From Symplocastrum torsivum CPER-KK1 (GTDB taxonomy: Bacteria > Cyanobacteriota > Cyanobacteriia > Cyanobacteriales > Coleofasciculaceae), in contig JAHHIF010000007.1 in NCBI GenBank assembly GCA_019358875.1, positions 140,268 through 204,267 on the forward strand: a stretch of 64,000 nt of DNA, written 5' to 3'. Position numbers and translations under genes: made by a program. Positions 44,419-54,180 of this stretch are shown here, piece by piece. Under the pieces are notes generated by a model, which worked only from the letters and a program-made list of their open reading frames with translations, ran no database searches and was not told the DNA's origin. Position 1 is the first letter of the stretch, and every line of letters begins with the position of its first letter.

Positions 44419-45947
44419 TGGCCGTCGGACTCCTTATAGGTGGGGGTGACGGCAAAGTTCATTCGTCCCAAGCCACCGGGCTGCAAATGTACGAGTCGGG
44501 AGGGGCTATTACGTTCTTTGAAATAGAGGTTGGGAGCAAGGGTGTAGCCAGGGAGACTAGTCAGATCTAAAACCCCCGTTCGGTAACCCGAAATCACATT
44601 TGCCACGGAGAACAAACCATTGGCATCGGTAGTAATTCGGTTGCCGTCATCCATGAAGATCACAGCATTGGGAACTCCTGCCTCTCCAGGTTGCTGTTCG
44701 CCGTCAAAATTCTTATCCACAAACACCCGACCAATGAGAGTGCCGCAGTCGGAAAGAATTCCCGATCCAAGGCGCATCCGGTGCGTTACGGGACCATCCT
44801 TGACATCCTGACCATTGTCAGCACGTTCCCCGTTAACAATCGCTGAGTTTTGACCTGTGCCTCGCAGAGCATCGGGTGTCAATCGTGCGGCATAGACAAT
44901 GTTCAACACCCGTTGCCCCTCACTGACTGGGAGTGTTGTGCCGTCTGCCGTCATCGTCACTGTTGAGCCATTTTGACTTGTCGTGATTGGCACTAAGGTT
45001 CCCTCTAGCTCACTCCGAACCGATTCTGGTAAGAGTTGGAATCCCAAGGGTAAGGTGTCAGTGACGACTAGGTTGTTTAAGGGGGCGCTAGCCAGGTTTC
45101 TAATCGAGAGGCGGTAAATTACCGTATCTCCGGGTTCGGCAGCGGCGCGATCGCCTGTTTTCGTAATTTGAATTTCTTGGGCTTGGCAAATGCTCGTGTT
45201 CAAGTCCAAAATGGCTACGACAAGTCCGACTTGATCCGACTCCCGAATTGTGATCGTTCCGTTGATCGATGCCCTACCGTCTTTGGTGCTAAAGGGTTTG
45301 CCGTCTAGGGACGTTGCTGTGTACGAAACAATTTCACCATTGCGGTGTCCGATAACGATGCGAAATTGCCGTTGGTCATAGATTGAATCTGGGGGAGGAT
45401 TGACCACTAAAATATAGGTTCGCCCTTGATCCAACTGCCCCCGGCGAGGATCGAGCAAGAAGTTATAGGTTCCCTGCTCACCGTTGGTCAGGAAGAAGGG
45501 GTTACTATTTTGCGTATTGGGAGCGGCTCCTCTAGGAAGACTGTTACCGGGAAGATCGGGAAGTTCTGTCTGGGTGAGTGCCGCAACTTCTCCTAACTCG
45601 GTTCCCGTTGGAGCGCTTGGATTAACCTCGTACAACCCAACGCTAATTCCTGTGTAGTTTGCCAAAATTTCTCCGGCGCAACCTGTGACTCGTCCCAGTG
45701 GATCTTGTTGGGACTCCAAATTCGTGACAATCTGACCCGTAACCCCCTGAATAGTTTGCCCATTGGCTGAGTCGCTGTAGGTATAGGAGGCTTGATTGCT
45801 GATACTGATAGACTTAGTTCCGGTTTGAGTTTGAGCCAGCGCAGGCGTGAGGGCGGGCAAAATACTACCAACTAAAGCGATCGCAGCTAGCCGTTGGACT
45901 GGGTATTTTCGTGAACGAATGGGGGGGGGTGCTTGAGGTTGAACCAC
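44415..45947 (-). CDS. Exported DUF11 / SdrD B-like domain protein
   Basis: The protein has 510 aa. It has a signal peptide cleaved after ALAQTQTG (about residue 40) and an N-terminal region with a Ser/Asn-rich beta fold. A DUF11 domain follows (AAAEPGDTVIYRLSIRNLAS, LNNLVVTDTLPLGFQLLPES, about 265-375). An SdrD B-like/carboxypeptidase regulatory domain (GRVFVDKNFDGEQQPGEAGV, then PNAVIFMDDGNRITTDANGL, about 415-480) ends it. DUF11 domains are surface adhesive modules with isopeptide-like folds. The stop overlaps the barrel gene start, so this protein may be the barrel's passenger or partner (inference). Confidence 0.85.
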   Translation of the reverse strand: MVQPQAPPPIRSRKYPVQRLAAIALVGSILPALTPALAQTQTGTKSISISNQASYTYSDSANGQTIQGVTGQIVTNLESQQDPLGRVTGCAGEILANYTGISVGLYEVNPSAPTGTELGEVAALTQTELPDLPGNSLPRGAAPNTQNSNPFFLTNGEQGTYNFLLDPRRGQLDQGRTYILVVNPPPDSIYDQRQFRIVIGHRNGEIVSYTATSLDGKPFSTKDGRASINGTITIRESDQVGLVVAILDLNTSICQAQEIQITKTGDRAAAEPGDTVIYRLSIRNLASAPLNNLVVTDTLPLGFQLLPESVRSELEGTLVPITTSQNGSTVTMTADGTTLPVSEGQRVLNIVYAARLTPDALRGTGQNSAIVNGERADNGQDVKDGPVTHRMRLGSGILSDCGTLIGRVFVDKNFDGEQQPGEAGVPNAVIFMDDGNRITTDANGLFSVANVISGYRTGVLDLTSLPGYTLAPNLYFKERNSPSRLVHLQPGGLGRMNFAVTPTYKESDGQ

Positions 45948-46238
45948 TGAACTTTCTCCTAAGTGACCCTACAGCCAATGGCAATTGGAGTAGTAGATGA
46001 GCGATGAGCTAGCGATTGGGTAACACAGCCAACCGGGACGCTAGCTAGGCTGCGCTCAAGGGGTCAGGGCAAAACCTGACGGTTAGTGTGAGTTGTTTAA
46101 AAAGCTTTTATGCAGTGAAGGTTGCATTCGCAGGTTGAATAAGTAAAGGCAGAAGGCAAAGGGCTTTTATGCAGGAGCGATTTATAGCAATTTGCACTGA
46201 GTAAACTACATTTTTTGCCTTCTGCCTTCTGCCTTTGT
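45948..46238. repeat. Spacer with heptamer repeats in inverted arrangement
   Basis: AAAGGCAGAAGGCAAA (about 46145-46160) faces TTTGCCTTCTGCCTTCTGCC (about 46214-46234), which can pair into a stem of about 15 bp. A GCTTTTATGCAG direct repeat occurs at about 46105 and 46163. No gene is visible. The hairpin may attenuate transcription between two genes of the surface operon. Confidence 0.55.
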
Positions 46239-46802
46239 TTAACGTACTGTCACTTCATAGCTGGCACTCGCTGCTGTCGCTGGGTTGAGAGGCTTGCTAA
46301 AGTCCCAGCGAATGTGGGTGTAAGCCTCGGCTGGGGCTGGTCGTATTTCCACCGTGCCATCAGGAAGCGTGACTTGAATGGTGGGATTTTCGACAAACGT
46401 AGTGGCGTTGTCGATGCTGTAGGTCATCGTCGCTCCGTTATTGCTGTTTGCCGATTGCAAGATATAAGTAGTGCGTTGGGGAATGGGTTGAGTAATGACC
46501 AGGTTTTCGGCTGGGCGTTCACTGGTATTTTCACTACTGACGGTATAGCGCAGTACATCCCCCGGTTGAACTACAACTTGACCTTCCAGTGCTTGCCAGG
46601 TGACTTTTTCTTTGCCTGTCTCATCCAGTTCCACTAGCTTCTTCTGTGCGCTCAAGTTCAATTCAACTTGTTGGGGTTGGATGTTTTGAACTAGGTTTTC
46701 GCCAGCCTCTTGCAATTGAGCAAGTACAGGCATTCCGCTAACAAAGGGCATGGTTGCAATAAAAGCGATCGCGCCAAGAGCGGCAATATAAAACCGTTTC
46801 AT
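46239..46802 (-). CDS. Small exported DUF11-domain protein
   Basis: The protein has 187 aa. The signal peptide MKRFYIAALGAIAFIATMPF ends near SGMPVLAQ (residue 29). A single DUF11-type domain follows (VVQPGDVLRYTVSSENTSER, PAENLVITQPIPQRTTYILQ, to ASASYEVTVR at the C-terminus). No anchor is seen. It lies between two larger DUF11 genes on the same strand and is the shortest member of the set. Periplasmic or secreted location is inferred from the signal peptide. Confidence 0.85.
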   Translation of the reverse strand: MKRFYIAALGAIAFIATMPFVSGMPVLAQLQEAGENLVQNIQPQQVELNLSAQKKLVELDETGKEKVTWQALEGQVVVQPGDVLRYTVSSENTSERPAENLVITQPIPQRTTYILQSANSNNGATMTYSIDNATTFVENPTIQVTLPDGTVEIRPAPAEAYTHIRWDFSKPLNPATAASASYEVTVR

Positions 46803-46909
46803 GCTTCTAACTCCAAACTACAAAACTGTTGATTCGGTAAATAAAATTCATGCAATAACACTTCTTGGCTTGAGGACACGGCATGGTTGCAATGTCCTCA
46901 GGTTGTTTC

Positions 46910-48631
46910 CTACGGGAGGCGGCGTTGAAATGTGAATGTCCCTGTGCCGCCTGGTGCAACTTCGACTACGGTATCCACGTACTGGGTAACATCCTCACCG
47001 TCACCAGATGGAGTTGTTGTGATTGTTCCACCGCTAGAGTCAGCGGCTGTGCCAGGAATATTAATGGTGTCGAGTACACCGTCGCCGTTGCCATCCAGTG
47101 CCCAGTTATTGCCGTTTGTTGTGCCATCCTCTGTAATCACGAGATTATTCGCCGTTGTTAAGTTGATACTGCCAGTAGCTGCTGGATCAACGGCTGGGGC
47201 AACATTGGCGTAGGTGACACGGTACTCTATGATGTTCCCTGGCGCAGTTTGAGCGCTCAATAATGCTGTTTCTGTGGTGAAGTCCTGTATCACAGTGGTA
47301 CCATCCGCCGCGAGAATCCGCGCTGCTTTCACTAGCGACAAGAAGCCTGTAAATAGGCGGTCAATCGTAATGTTGGCAGGCTCACCCGCAGTCGGCAGAC
47401 CGTCGCCATCGGTATCGGTGAAAGCTGTAATCGGAACTGGGTAACCAGTTAACTGAGGTGTGTTAGCAGGTAGGTCAATCGTTACCTGATAATCAGCGGT
47501 AGCATCGGGGCTACCATTCGGTTGGAGTGTTAGTTTGGGCGGATCGGTAGCACTAGTACCCGTACCTTCGACGAACTCAAATCCAGTCGCCGTGTAAGTG
47601 TACCTTGCGATGTCTCCTGTTGTAGGGATTGTAATAGTGACCACTGTGCCAAGAGGCAGATCTCCAGGATTTGCTGGTGGTGTGGGCAACAGCGAAATGA
47701 TTACTGGATCTGTGGTAGAGCTATTCTGAACGGTATTAGTAATCGTTCTGGGTTCAGGATTGGCTGGGGTGTCCTGAGGGATTCCTGGAGGAACTGTCGT
47801 AGACGCATTGGTGAAGTCAGTATCAGTAGTACCGTCTGGTCCTACAGCCTCAGGTGCATTATCTGGTGCATTGAGGATCGCCACTAGCGCTCCCACCGTC
47901 ACAGATTGGGATGCACTAGCTTCACGTTCGCGATTCGCCGGAGCAGCAGGACTAGCATCACCATTCGCCGTGCCCACGTTGTCAATAGTGCGGACTTCAT
48001 CGGCACCATCCGTGCCATCAGCATCTGGTTGGTTCTGAGTAGCAGCGCTATTGTCATTCGGCCCAGTGTTACCGAGTACGACTGTAACTTCGTCTTCAGG
48101 CTGAGCATTAAGATTAACGGTGACAGGCACTCTTACAATGACTGTAGCCCCAGGATTAATGGAAGGTGTAGCTACACCGGCTGCTGGGACATCAGTAAAG
48201 TTTACGCCATCAGTACTGTACTGAAGGGTTCCCGCTGTACCATTAGTAACTGTTGCTGTACCCGGAATAAAGATTGTGGTGGGGTCGTTACCGACGTTGG
48301 TAACGGTAAAGTCATAGTTGACGATATTACCTGGTTGCACTGTCCCGCCATTCACGTCTGTTGTAGGAACGTCTGCAGGCGTTACAGTGATACCTGCAAC
48401 CTCTGCAATCTGAATGACAACCGTGTTAGAAGTTGCGTTAATTGCTACTCCTGGGTTGGCAGGGTCCTCATACGTGGCAGTTGCGGTGTTGCTGATCTCT
48501 GTTCCTGGGGGAGCAGGAGTTGCTACCTGGGCTAGGACTGGCTTCGCTAGCTGGAAAATACCGCTAACTAGAAGTGCTGTTGTAATTAGGGGACGAGCGT
48601 ACTTCCAACGTTTTTTGGCAAGTCCGTTCAT
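46910..48631 (-). CDS. Exported multi-DUF11 repeat protein, first gene of the surface operon
   Basis: The product has 573 aa from MNGLAKKRWKYARPLITTAL, with GAAGGAG upstream. The signal peptide ends around residue 35 (AKPVLAQVATP). Several DUF11-like beta modules follow. One starts ISNTATATYEDPANPGVAIN, a second has NGGTVQPGNIVNYDFTVTNV, and a third ends YVDTVVEVAPGGTGTFTFQR. The sequence is rich in Thr, Asn, Asp and Pro and poor in Cys and Lys, as expected for an extracellular adhesin-type protein. An in-frame ATG 66 bp upstream would add a non-signal-like segment. Function is unknown. Confidence 0.85.
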   Translation of the reverse strand: MNGLAKKRWKYARPLITTALLVSGIFQLAKPVLAQVATPAPPGTEISNTATATYEDPANPGVAINATSNTVVIQIAEVAGITVTPADVPTTDVNGGTVQPGNIVNYDFTVTNVGNDPTTIFIPGTATVTNGTAGTLQYSTDGVNFTDVPAAGVATPSINPGATVIVRVPVTVNLNAQPEDEVTVVLGNTGPNDNSAATQNQPDADGTDGADEVRTIDNVGTANGDASPAAPANREREASASQSVTVGALVAILNAPDNAPEAVGPDGTTDTDFTNASTTVPPGIPQDTPANPEPRTITNTVQNSSTTDPVIISLLPTPPANPGDLPLGTVVTITIPTTGDIARYTYTATGFEFVEGTGTSATDPPKLTLQPNGSPDATADYQVTIDLPANTPQLTGYPVPITAFTDTDGDGLPTAGEPANITIDRLFTGFLSLVKAARILAADGTTVIQDFTTETALLSAQTAPGNIIEYRVTYANVAPAVDPAATGSINLTTANNLVITEDGTTNGNNWALDGNGDGVLDTINIPGTAADSSGGTITTTPSGDGEDVTQYVDTVVEVAPGGTGTFTFQRRLP

Positions 48632-48875
48632 ATTCACGTTTGCTCCTTCTTGACATAGAGAAAAATGAAAAATTCGCGCACGACTCCCGTTGACCAAGAA
48701 TGGTGTTCTTGATCAGCCCACAAGATGAGGTAAGTTGTTTGGGTAATCGAATATCTGCGGCTTGCGCCTGAGCCAATGGCTAGTGCTATTTAGCCATGAG
48801 CAATCCTGCCATTTCTAAAGATGAGTAGGGCATTTAACCGGACTTGATGGGCGCGGTTCAGAGAAAGAGCGTCCT

Positions 48876-49202
48876 CTATGCCTCACCATAGGGATCTGTA
48901 CTTTGCAATGCCTGCCACAGTTTGACTTGCTGCTGGGGACTCAATAAAGCTTTTGCCCCTGGATTATCATGTCGGTGGTCGCCTAGCGATTCAGAGCCGA
49001 GTTGGTTATAACCCGTGACAAGTTCGTAAATCCAGCTACGACTGTAGCCCGTTACCACTGCCACTTCATCAGTCAGCCTGCCTTGAGCCAATAACCAGAT
49101 AATTTGGTAATGACAGGCTTCAACTGGGTCTATAGCTTGACGGTAACGGGCTTCAAGTTCGTCCAAGCCAAAATGTGGCTGGATGCTAATGCGTTTAGGC
49201 AT
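48876..49202 (-). pseudogene. IS630-family transposase, N-terminal fragment
   Basis: From MPKRISIQPHFGLDELEARY through QIIWLLAQGRLTDEVAVVTG and YSRSWIYELVTGYNQLGSES, this matches the paired HTH region of cyanobacterial IS630 (Tc1/mariner-like) transposases. The frame stops after 109 aa at QSTDPYGEA, where intact relatives continue with the DDE domain for another ~230 residues. No catalytic part is found nearby. The frame is open 44 codons upstream to 49334, but those residues are not typical. Confidence 0.75.
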
Positions 49203-49523
49203 AAGAGTCGAGTTGCACCTGATAGATAGCTTGGTCATACAACTGTCATATAACCGGACGCGAGATGACCAATGCACATCATTAAATATTGGTAATTTGC
49301 AAAAATCATTAGTAATTACTCGGATTTTCTGCACTAACTATGCTTCTACGTCCGTATATTCCCTATCTGTAATTTCTCGGAGGACGACTATCAGTATTTG
49401 GAGAGCAATTTTTTTTCTAGAGAGATGGGCAGAACGCGATCCAACTTTCGTCAATAAATACTGCCAAGCTCGTGGTTACGCTTTTACGGGGCGATTGCTG
49501 CCTAATTCTGTCCGGAGTATTCT

Positions 49524-49716
49524 TATAGCAGTTAGCGGTCAGCTATAGCGGTTCTCAAATAGATAAAATACAGCAACAGCATTTAAGTAGACTAATCGCA
49601 AACGTCTTCTGTACCTTAGTTATTCGAGAAACGCTATATCAGCTTTTTTGTTTTCCTGACTAGTAGCGCTGTTTCGCAGCTTTTAGCGATACCTCATTTC
49701 ACTGAGAACTGCTATA
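49524..49716. mobile_element. MITE interrupted by a second MITE (nested)
   Basis: Outer inverted ends TATAGCAGTT (49524-49533) and AACTGCTATA (49707-49716) are perfect over 10 bp with TA borders. Inside lies an intact 95-bp element (49544-49638). The order of insertion is therefore visible: the inner element is younger. The pair sits 320 bp from the IS630 transposase fragment, a family that inserts at TA. Confidence 0.55.
49544..49638. mobile_element. MITE of the TATAGCGGTTCTC family, copy C (95 bp)
   Basis: Ends TATAGCGGTTCTCAAATA (49544-49561) and, read inversely, TATAGCGTTTCTCGAATA (49621-49638) match at 16 of 18 positions. It has TA at both borders and no coding capacity. This is the best-preserved of three copies in the window. 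Confidence 0.75.
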
Positions 49717-49752
49717 TTTCTCCAGACGCTCTGGTGAGGTCAAAAGCCGCAG

Positions 49753-51387
49753 TTAGTAACTTCCCTTGAGCATACTGCTAAAGATATTGAAGTTTTTGTC
49801 AATCGTACCAATCAAGTCCACAGCACTTGAGAGCGATCGCGGTGGTTTAGAAATCAGCGTATCCTCAGCAATTAAGCGATCGAAGTTAACTTTAACCTCC
49901 CCAATACGCTCAGTCCCATCATGATAAAACTTGACACCCGCTAGCTGCATGATTTTGATCAATTCCTGAGCCATAATCCCATAGCCAATCGTCGTGGGAT
50001 GAATGCCATCTAGGGAGAATAAGCCACCATCCGTGCGACCATTGGCACCCGACCGAAAGAAGCGAGAATTTGGTACAGGAGAAAGCTTTTGCAAAGCAGG
50101 CGGCAGTTTGTAATCACCCCCAACTTTTTCCCACCAATCCGGTCTCGCTAAGGGGTCTTCAATGTAGCGCCGAGATGCCAAGCGGTCTAGTAAGCCAGCC
50201 GTTTCAAACACATACCAATCTCTGCCTTCACTTCGACTGCTGCGTACTGCCTCTGTGATTGATTCGTTGTACTGGTCAATTGCGCTATCAATTGCTCTTA
50301 CCTCCTGACCTGTAAGATGCGGATGCTTGTCCGGGTCAAACTCTTCGTCGCTAATCCAAGGCAAGGTATAGAAGGGAAAGTATCGAGACCCCGCCGCCGC
50401 TTTTTTCCCCTCAAGGTCTTTATTGATACCACGAGCAAAGGGGGCGATGGTAACGTGAGGAACGGTTCCAAAAATCACATGACGAGCGCGGATTTGCTTA
50501 ACTTCTGCAACAACCCTGTCGAGTTCAGCCTGGAAGTGAGTCGGACGCCAGACGGTATAGCGATCGTTAATTGCCATGTTGTCATAGCCTGTATCGCTCC
50601 AGACAACTTTGAATGTCAGAACACTACCCAAAGCATTATTTGCCCCGATGAGGACAATCAGCGTCTCAATACCATCCCCGTCGTTGGTTTCTTGCAAGCC
50701 TTCAGCGCCCAGTGCTGCCGCTGCTTGTAGTGGTGTGAGAGCCTTACCATTGGCATCTCGTGCTGAGTTCAAAACCCGGATTGCCGCACGTTCGTTATGA
50801 TACTCGACGACCTGCCTGAGGTAATCGTCATCAGACGGATTCTCCTCTAATACTTGTTGGCAAATTTGTGCAGTCCGTGAGAGGGTGTTCCGCAGATCCC
50901 ACCCATACACTGCCAAGTTGTGATTTATCGGTCTTTTTGGATCAGGTGGAATAGAACCAGCATCACGTTCCCAGTAATCCTCCACTTCATCCAAGTAGTT
51001 GCGTACAAACGAGAGAAACGAGGGGAATTCCCACCAATCTATGTTGAGACCAAACTTCTGATCGAGCTGTCGGGCTAGATGTTCTAGATTGATTGGCAAC
51101 CCATCTCCTGGCCCCTCATAAGTTGGATAACGCAACTGATTCCAGCCCATTTCCCTGGCAATAATATTGGGATAGGAGAGTCGGGTATTAAAAATTGCTC
51201 CACTTTGAAAGCCATGAGTTAAAGAGTCACCAATTGTGACAAGCCGATGTTTGGGAGTTCCTTGTCTGTTGATATTAACAGGGATACCCAGGGTTGGGTC
51301 TATGACGGGTTCACGCGCATCCGGCTGGACATTGACATCGGGAGGTGTTTTAGCATCAAGCATGTTAGGCGTGAGTAGTCTTGCCAT
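49753..51387 (-). CDS. SGNH/GDSL-type hydrolase (544 aa)
   Basis: The GDS motif is in TIGDSLTHGFQSG (Ser55, block I). The Asn of block III is in VLIGANNALGSV, and the Asp-His pair of block V in SLDGIHPTTIGYGIMAQELI near residue 480. The protein is much longer than a typical 200-300 aa SGNH esterase, and insertions of about 200 residues lie between blocks I and III and between III and V. There is no signal peptide. The enzyme probably hydrolyses an ester, but its substrate cannot be inferred. It stands alone between the surface operon and the mycosporine cluster. Confidence 0.85.
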   Translation of the reverse strand: MARLLTPNMLDAKTPPDVNVQPDAREPVIDPTLGIPVNINRQGTPKHRLVTIGDSLTHGFQSGAIFNTRLSYPNIIAREMGWNQLRYPTYEGPGDGLPINLEHLARQLDQKFGLNIDWWEFPSFLSFVRNYLDEVEDYWERDAGSIPPDPKRPINHNLAVYGWDLRNTLSRTAQICQQVLEENPSDDDYLRQVVEYHNERAAIRVLNSARDANGKALTPLQAAAALGAEGLQETNDGDGIETLIVLIGANNALGSVLTFKVVWSDTGYDNMAINDRYTVWRPTHFQAELDRVVAEVKQIRARHVIFGTVPHVTIAPFARGINKDLEGKKAAAGSRYFPFYTLPWISDEEFDPDKHPHLTGQEVRAIDSAIDQYNESITEAVRSSRSEGRDWYVFETAGLLDRLASRRYIEDPLARPDWWEKVGGDYKLPPALQKLSPVPNSRFFRSGANGRTDGGLFSLDGIHPTTIGYGIMAQELIKIMQLAGVKFYHDGTERIGEVKVNFDRLIAEDTLISKPPRSLSSAVDLIGTIDKNFNIFSSMLKGSY

Positions 51388-52095
51388 ATTATCTCCTTTA
51401 CTATTACGAGTATCAGGTTACTGGATGCTCCACAACCAATCGGCCAAAGTCCAGAACTTCTACTAATTTGCTTTTTAAAACTCTACACATTGACGTTAAC
51501 TCTGAACCCTTTTTAGGTTCAAAGAGAGCAAGAAGGGGAGGTGGAACTAGCTCGGAGGTGATATAAATTACATCAGTCTTGAGGTGGTCTAATGATTTAG
51601 TTAAAAAAGGTATTTTCTATCTCTTTAGGTAGACTCGCTACGTGCAAGAGGTATTTAATCTACGAATAGACTACAGTTTTGACTGCATGGCTCAAATTCA
51701 GGCAATTTTTGGTCGGGGTTCCCTCTACTTAATTGGGAAATCCCGGAGATTCAAAGTCTTTATCAGTTATCGGTTTCAGGCAATGTGGTGGCTTATAGTT
51801 GGCTAAGCCACAAGAGCAATTAGCGATCGCGTTTGAGTGCTACAGGGTTTATGTTGCTTGAACGTTAGTCAGTTTTGGCTGGCGACAATCCAGCATTGAA
51901 ACAATAAAACTCCATCAATTCAGTCTTCTACTACCTGAGAGATGCACAGGGTAAAGTTGTGCATCTCAAAGTTGCTTGTGTTAGATGACAAGGTATTGTT
52001 TCGAGGGTTCGCCGATCGCTTCTTGTCATGGCTGTTAGCTGTGTAAACACATATTGTGCTGATTGCTGAAACTAGTTGAATAAGGATAGTAGAAG
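51388..52095. promoter_or_regulatory. Regulatory region upstream of the mycosporine cluster
   Basis: This 708-bp gap has no gene. Notable is a 9-bp perfect hairpin GAGATGCAC/GTGCATCTC (51939-51967, 11-base loop), about 130 bp upstream of the mysA ATG, so it lies in the promoter or 5' leader. A second small hairpin, TGAACC/AGGTTCA, lies near 51506-51524. Light or salt control is usual for these clusters, but no known operator was recognised. Confidence 0.45.
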
Positions 52096-53334
52096 ATGAG
52101 TAGTGTTCAGGCAAAGTTTGCCGCGACTGAGACTGCATTTTGTGTAGAAGGTTATGAGAAAATTGAGTTCAGCCTTGTTTTTGTTAATGGGGCTTTTGAT
52201 CTCAAGAATACGGAGCTTGCTGAGAACTACAGGAGTTTTGGGCGTTGCCTTGCAGTGGTTGACCACAATATCCATCGCATCTATGGCAATCAAATTGAAG
52301 CCTATTTCAATTACTACGATATTGACCTAACAATTTTTCCCATTGCCATTACTGAGCCAACCAAGACGATCGATACGTTTGCCACAATCATTAATGCCTT
52401 TGCTGAGTTTGGCTTGGTACGGAAGGAACCTGTCTTAATTGTTGGCGGTGGCTTGTTAACGGATGTTGCTGGATTTGCTTGTTCGGCGTATCGTCGCAGT
52501 ACTAACTTTATTCGGGTTCCCACAACACTCATTGGTTTGATTGATGCTGGTGTCGCGATCAAAGTTGCGGTGAATCATGGCAAGCTGAAAAACCGTCTCG
52601 GTGCTTACCATCCACCAAAGCAGGTGATTCTCGACTTCTCCTTTTTGCAAACCCTGCCTACTGATCAAGTCCGTAATGGCATGGCAGAGTTGGTGAAGAT
52701 TGCTGTAGTTTCCAACCTCCGAGTGTTCGAGTGGTTAGAGGCACACGGAGAAGAACTGCTTCGTACACACTTTGGCTACATCGACGGCACACCGGAACTG
52801 CAAGCGATCGCTCATCAAGTCAACTACGAGTCGATTAAGACGATGCTGGAGTTAGAAACTCCCAACTTGCATGAGATAGATCTCGATCGCGTCATCGCTT
52901 ATGGACATACATGGAGTCCGACTCTAGAACTCGCGCCAGCAGTACCCTTGCTACATGGTCATGCCGTGGCAATTGATATGGCATTGTCAGCCACCATTGC
53001 TGCACGACGAGGATACATCACCGCCAATGATCGCGATCGCATCTTAGGACTAATGAGCCGCATTGGACTCTCACTTGACCATCCTCTCTTAGATAGCGAC
53101 CTCTTGTGGCAAGCTACCCAATCAATTACGCAAACTCGTGATGGTTTGCAGCGTGCTGCTATGCCGCATCCAATCGGCACCTGCCACTTTGTTAACGACC
53201 TAACGGATGAGGAACTTAAAGCAGCGTTGGTTGAACACAAGCACCTGTGCAGCAGCTATCCTCGTGCAGGCGCAGGCATTGAGGCTTATGCAGGTAGTAG
53301 CCAGCAGTTAATTGGGAGTGGAACCAATGGTTAA
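52096..53334 (+). CDS. mysA: 2-Demethyl-4-deoxygadusol synthase MysA
   Basis: A sugar phosphate cyclase of the dehydroquinate-synthase superfamily; it converts sedoheptulose 7-phosphate to 2-demethyl-4-deoxygadusol, the first step to mycosporines. The 412-aa protein shows the NAD-binding segment [40 protein letters not shown], the [15 protein letters not shown] zinc/substrate region and [14 protein letters not shown] with [20 protein letters not shown]. This form matches cyanobacterial DDGS rather than dehydroquinate synthase or 2-epi-5-epi-valiolone synthase, judged on context and overall likeness. It overlaps mysB by 8 bp. Confidence 0.94.
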   Translation: MSSVQAKFAATETAFCVEGYEKIEFSLVFVNGAFDLKNTELAENYRSFGRCLAVVDHNIHRIYGNQIEAYFNYYDIDLTIFPIAITEPTKTIDTFATIINAFAEFGLVRKEPVLIVGGGLLTDVAGFACSAYRRSTNFIRVPTTLIGLIDAGVAIKVAVNHGKLKNRLGAYHPPKQVILDFSFLQTLPTDQVRNGMAELVKIAVVSNLRVFEWLEAHGEELLRTHFGYIDGTPELQAIAHQVNYESIKTMLELETPNLHEIDLDRVIAYGHTWSPTLELAPAVPLLHGHAVAIDMALSATIAARRGYITANDRDRILGLMSRIGLSLDHPLLDSDLLWQATQSITQTRDGLQRAAMPHPIGTCHFVNDLTDEELKAALVEHKHLCSSYPRAGAGIEAYAGSSQQLIGSGTNG

Positions 53335-54169
53335 CACGCTCAATCAAAAGAGCCTAGAATCCCCTCGTCCCGTTACACCACTAGGCATTTTAACCGAGCA
53401 TCTGCAAGCCGCCGCGCAGCTTCTCGACCAAGAAACCAGCGTGTCAGCCGACATCAAGCAACACGTACAGCAAGCGCTAAAGCTTGCATCCGGGTTGGAC
53501 ACATACGTTGAATCCTGTACTTCTCAAGAGTCTCCGGCTTTAAAAGCGATCGCTTTTAAAACCAGTCAGGAGAACTGGAACCAGCGATTCTCAGACGGTA
53601 CGACAAATCGGCATCTGGAACAAGAGATGCTATCTGGACACGTCGAGGGACAAGCACTCAAGATGTTCGTTCACATGACTCGTGCCCAACGGGTATTAGA
53701 CATCGGTATGTTTACAGGGTACTCGGCGTTAGCAATGGCAGAGGCTTTGCCAGAAGAGGGTGTCTTAGTGGCTTGCGAGGTCGATTCTTACGTCGCTACG
53801 TTTGCTCAAGAACTATTTCGTGAGTCACCACATGGAAACAAAATCCAGGTGGAATTAGGTTCAGCCTTGCAAACGCTCAATAAACTAGCAACGGCTCAAG
53901 AATCGTTCGATCTAGTGTTCATCGACGCTGATAAGAAGGAGTATGTGCAGTACTTCCAAACTGTACTCGATAGTAACTTGCTTGCTCGTGGCGGCTTCAT
54001 CTGTGTGGATAATACGCTACTTCAAGGTCAACCCTATCTACCACCAGAAGAGCGAAGCGAAAACGGCGAAGCGATCGCGCAGTTCAACCGCGTTGTTGCT
54101 GCCGATCCTCGCGTTGAACAAGTACTGCTGCCAGTCCGTGACGGTTTAACGATTATTCGACACCTCTAA
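53327..54169 (+). CDS. mysB: Mycosporine O-methyltransferase MysB
   Basis: This SAM-dependent methyltransferase (caffeoyl-CoA OMT type) converts demethyl-deoxygadusol to 4-deoxygadusol. The product has 280 aa. Motif I is [20 protein letters not shown] and the metal/substrate region [34 protein letters not shown] follows. I prefer the ATG at 53327 because GGGAG lies 8 bases before it; the ATG at 53312 is inside mysA without a ribosome site. The overlap with mysA indicates translational coupling. A 13-bp hairpin follows the stop by 11 bp. Confidence 0.94.
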   Translation: MVNTLNQKSLESPRPVTPLGILTEHLQAAAQLLDQETSVSADIKQHVQQALKLASGLDTYVESCTSQESPALKAIAFKTSQENWNQRFSDGTTNRHLEQEMLSGHVEGQALKMFVHMTRAQRVLDIGMFTGYSALAMAEALPEEGVLVACEVDSYVATFAQELFRESPHGNKIQVELGSALQTLNKLATAQESFDLVFIDADKKEYVQYFQTVLDSNLLARGGFICVDNTLLQGQPYLPPEERSENGEAIAQFNRVVAADPRVEQVLLPVRDGLTIIRHL

Positions 54170-54180
54170 CCAATGGGATA

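Noticed and set aside
47906..48535. 209-aa plus-strand frame opposite the first DUF11 gene
   Set aside because: It is a shadow of the repetitive Thr/Asn-rich coding strand; Cys/Arg-rich composition is an artefact.
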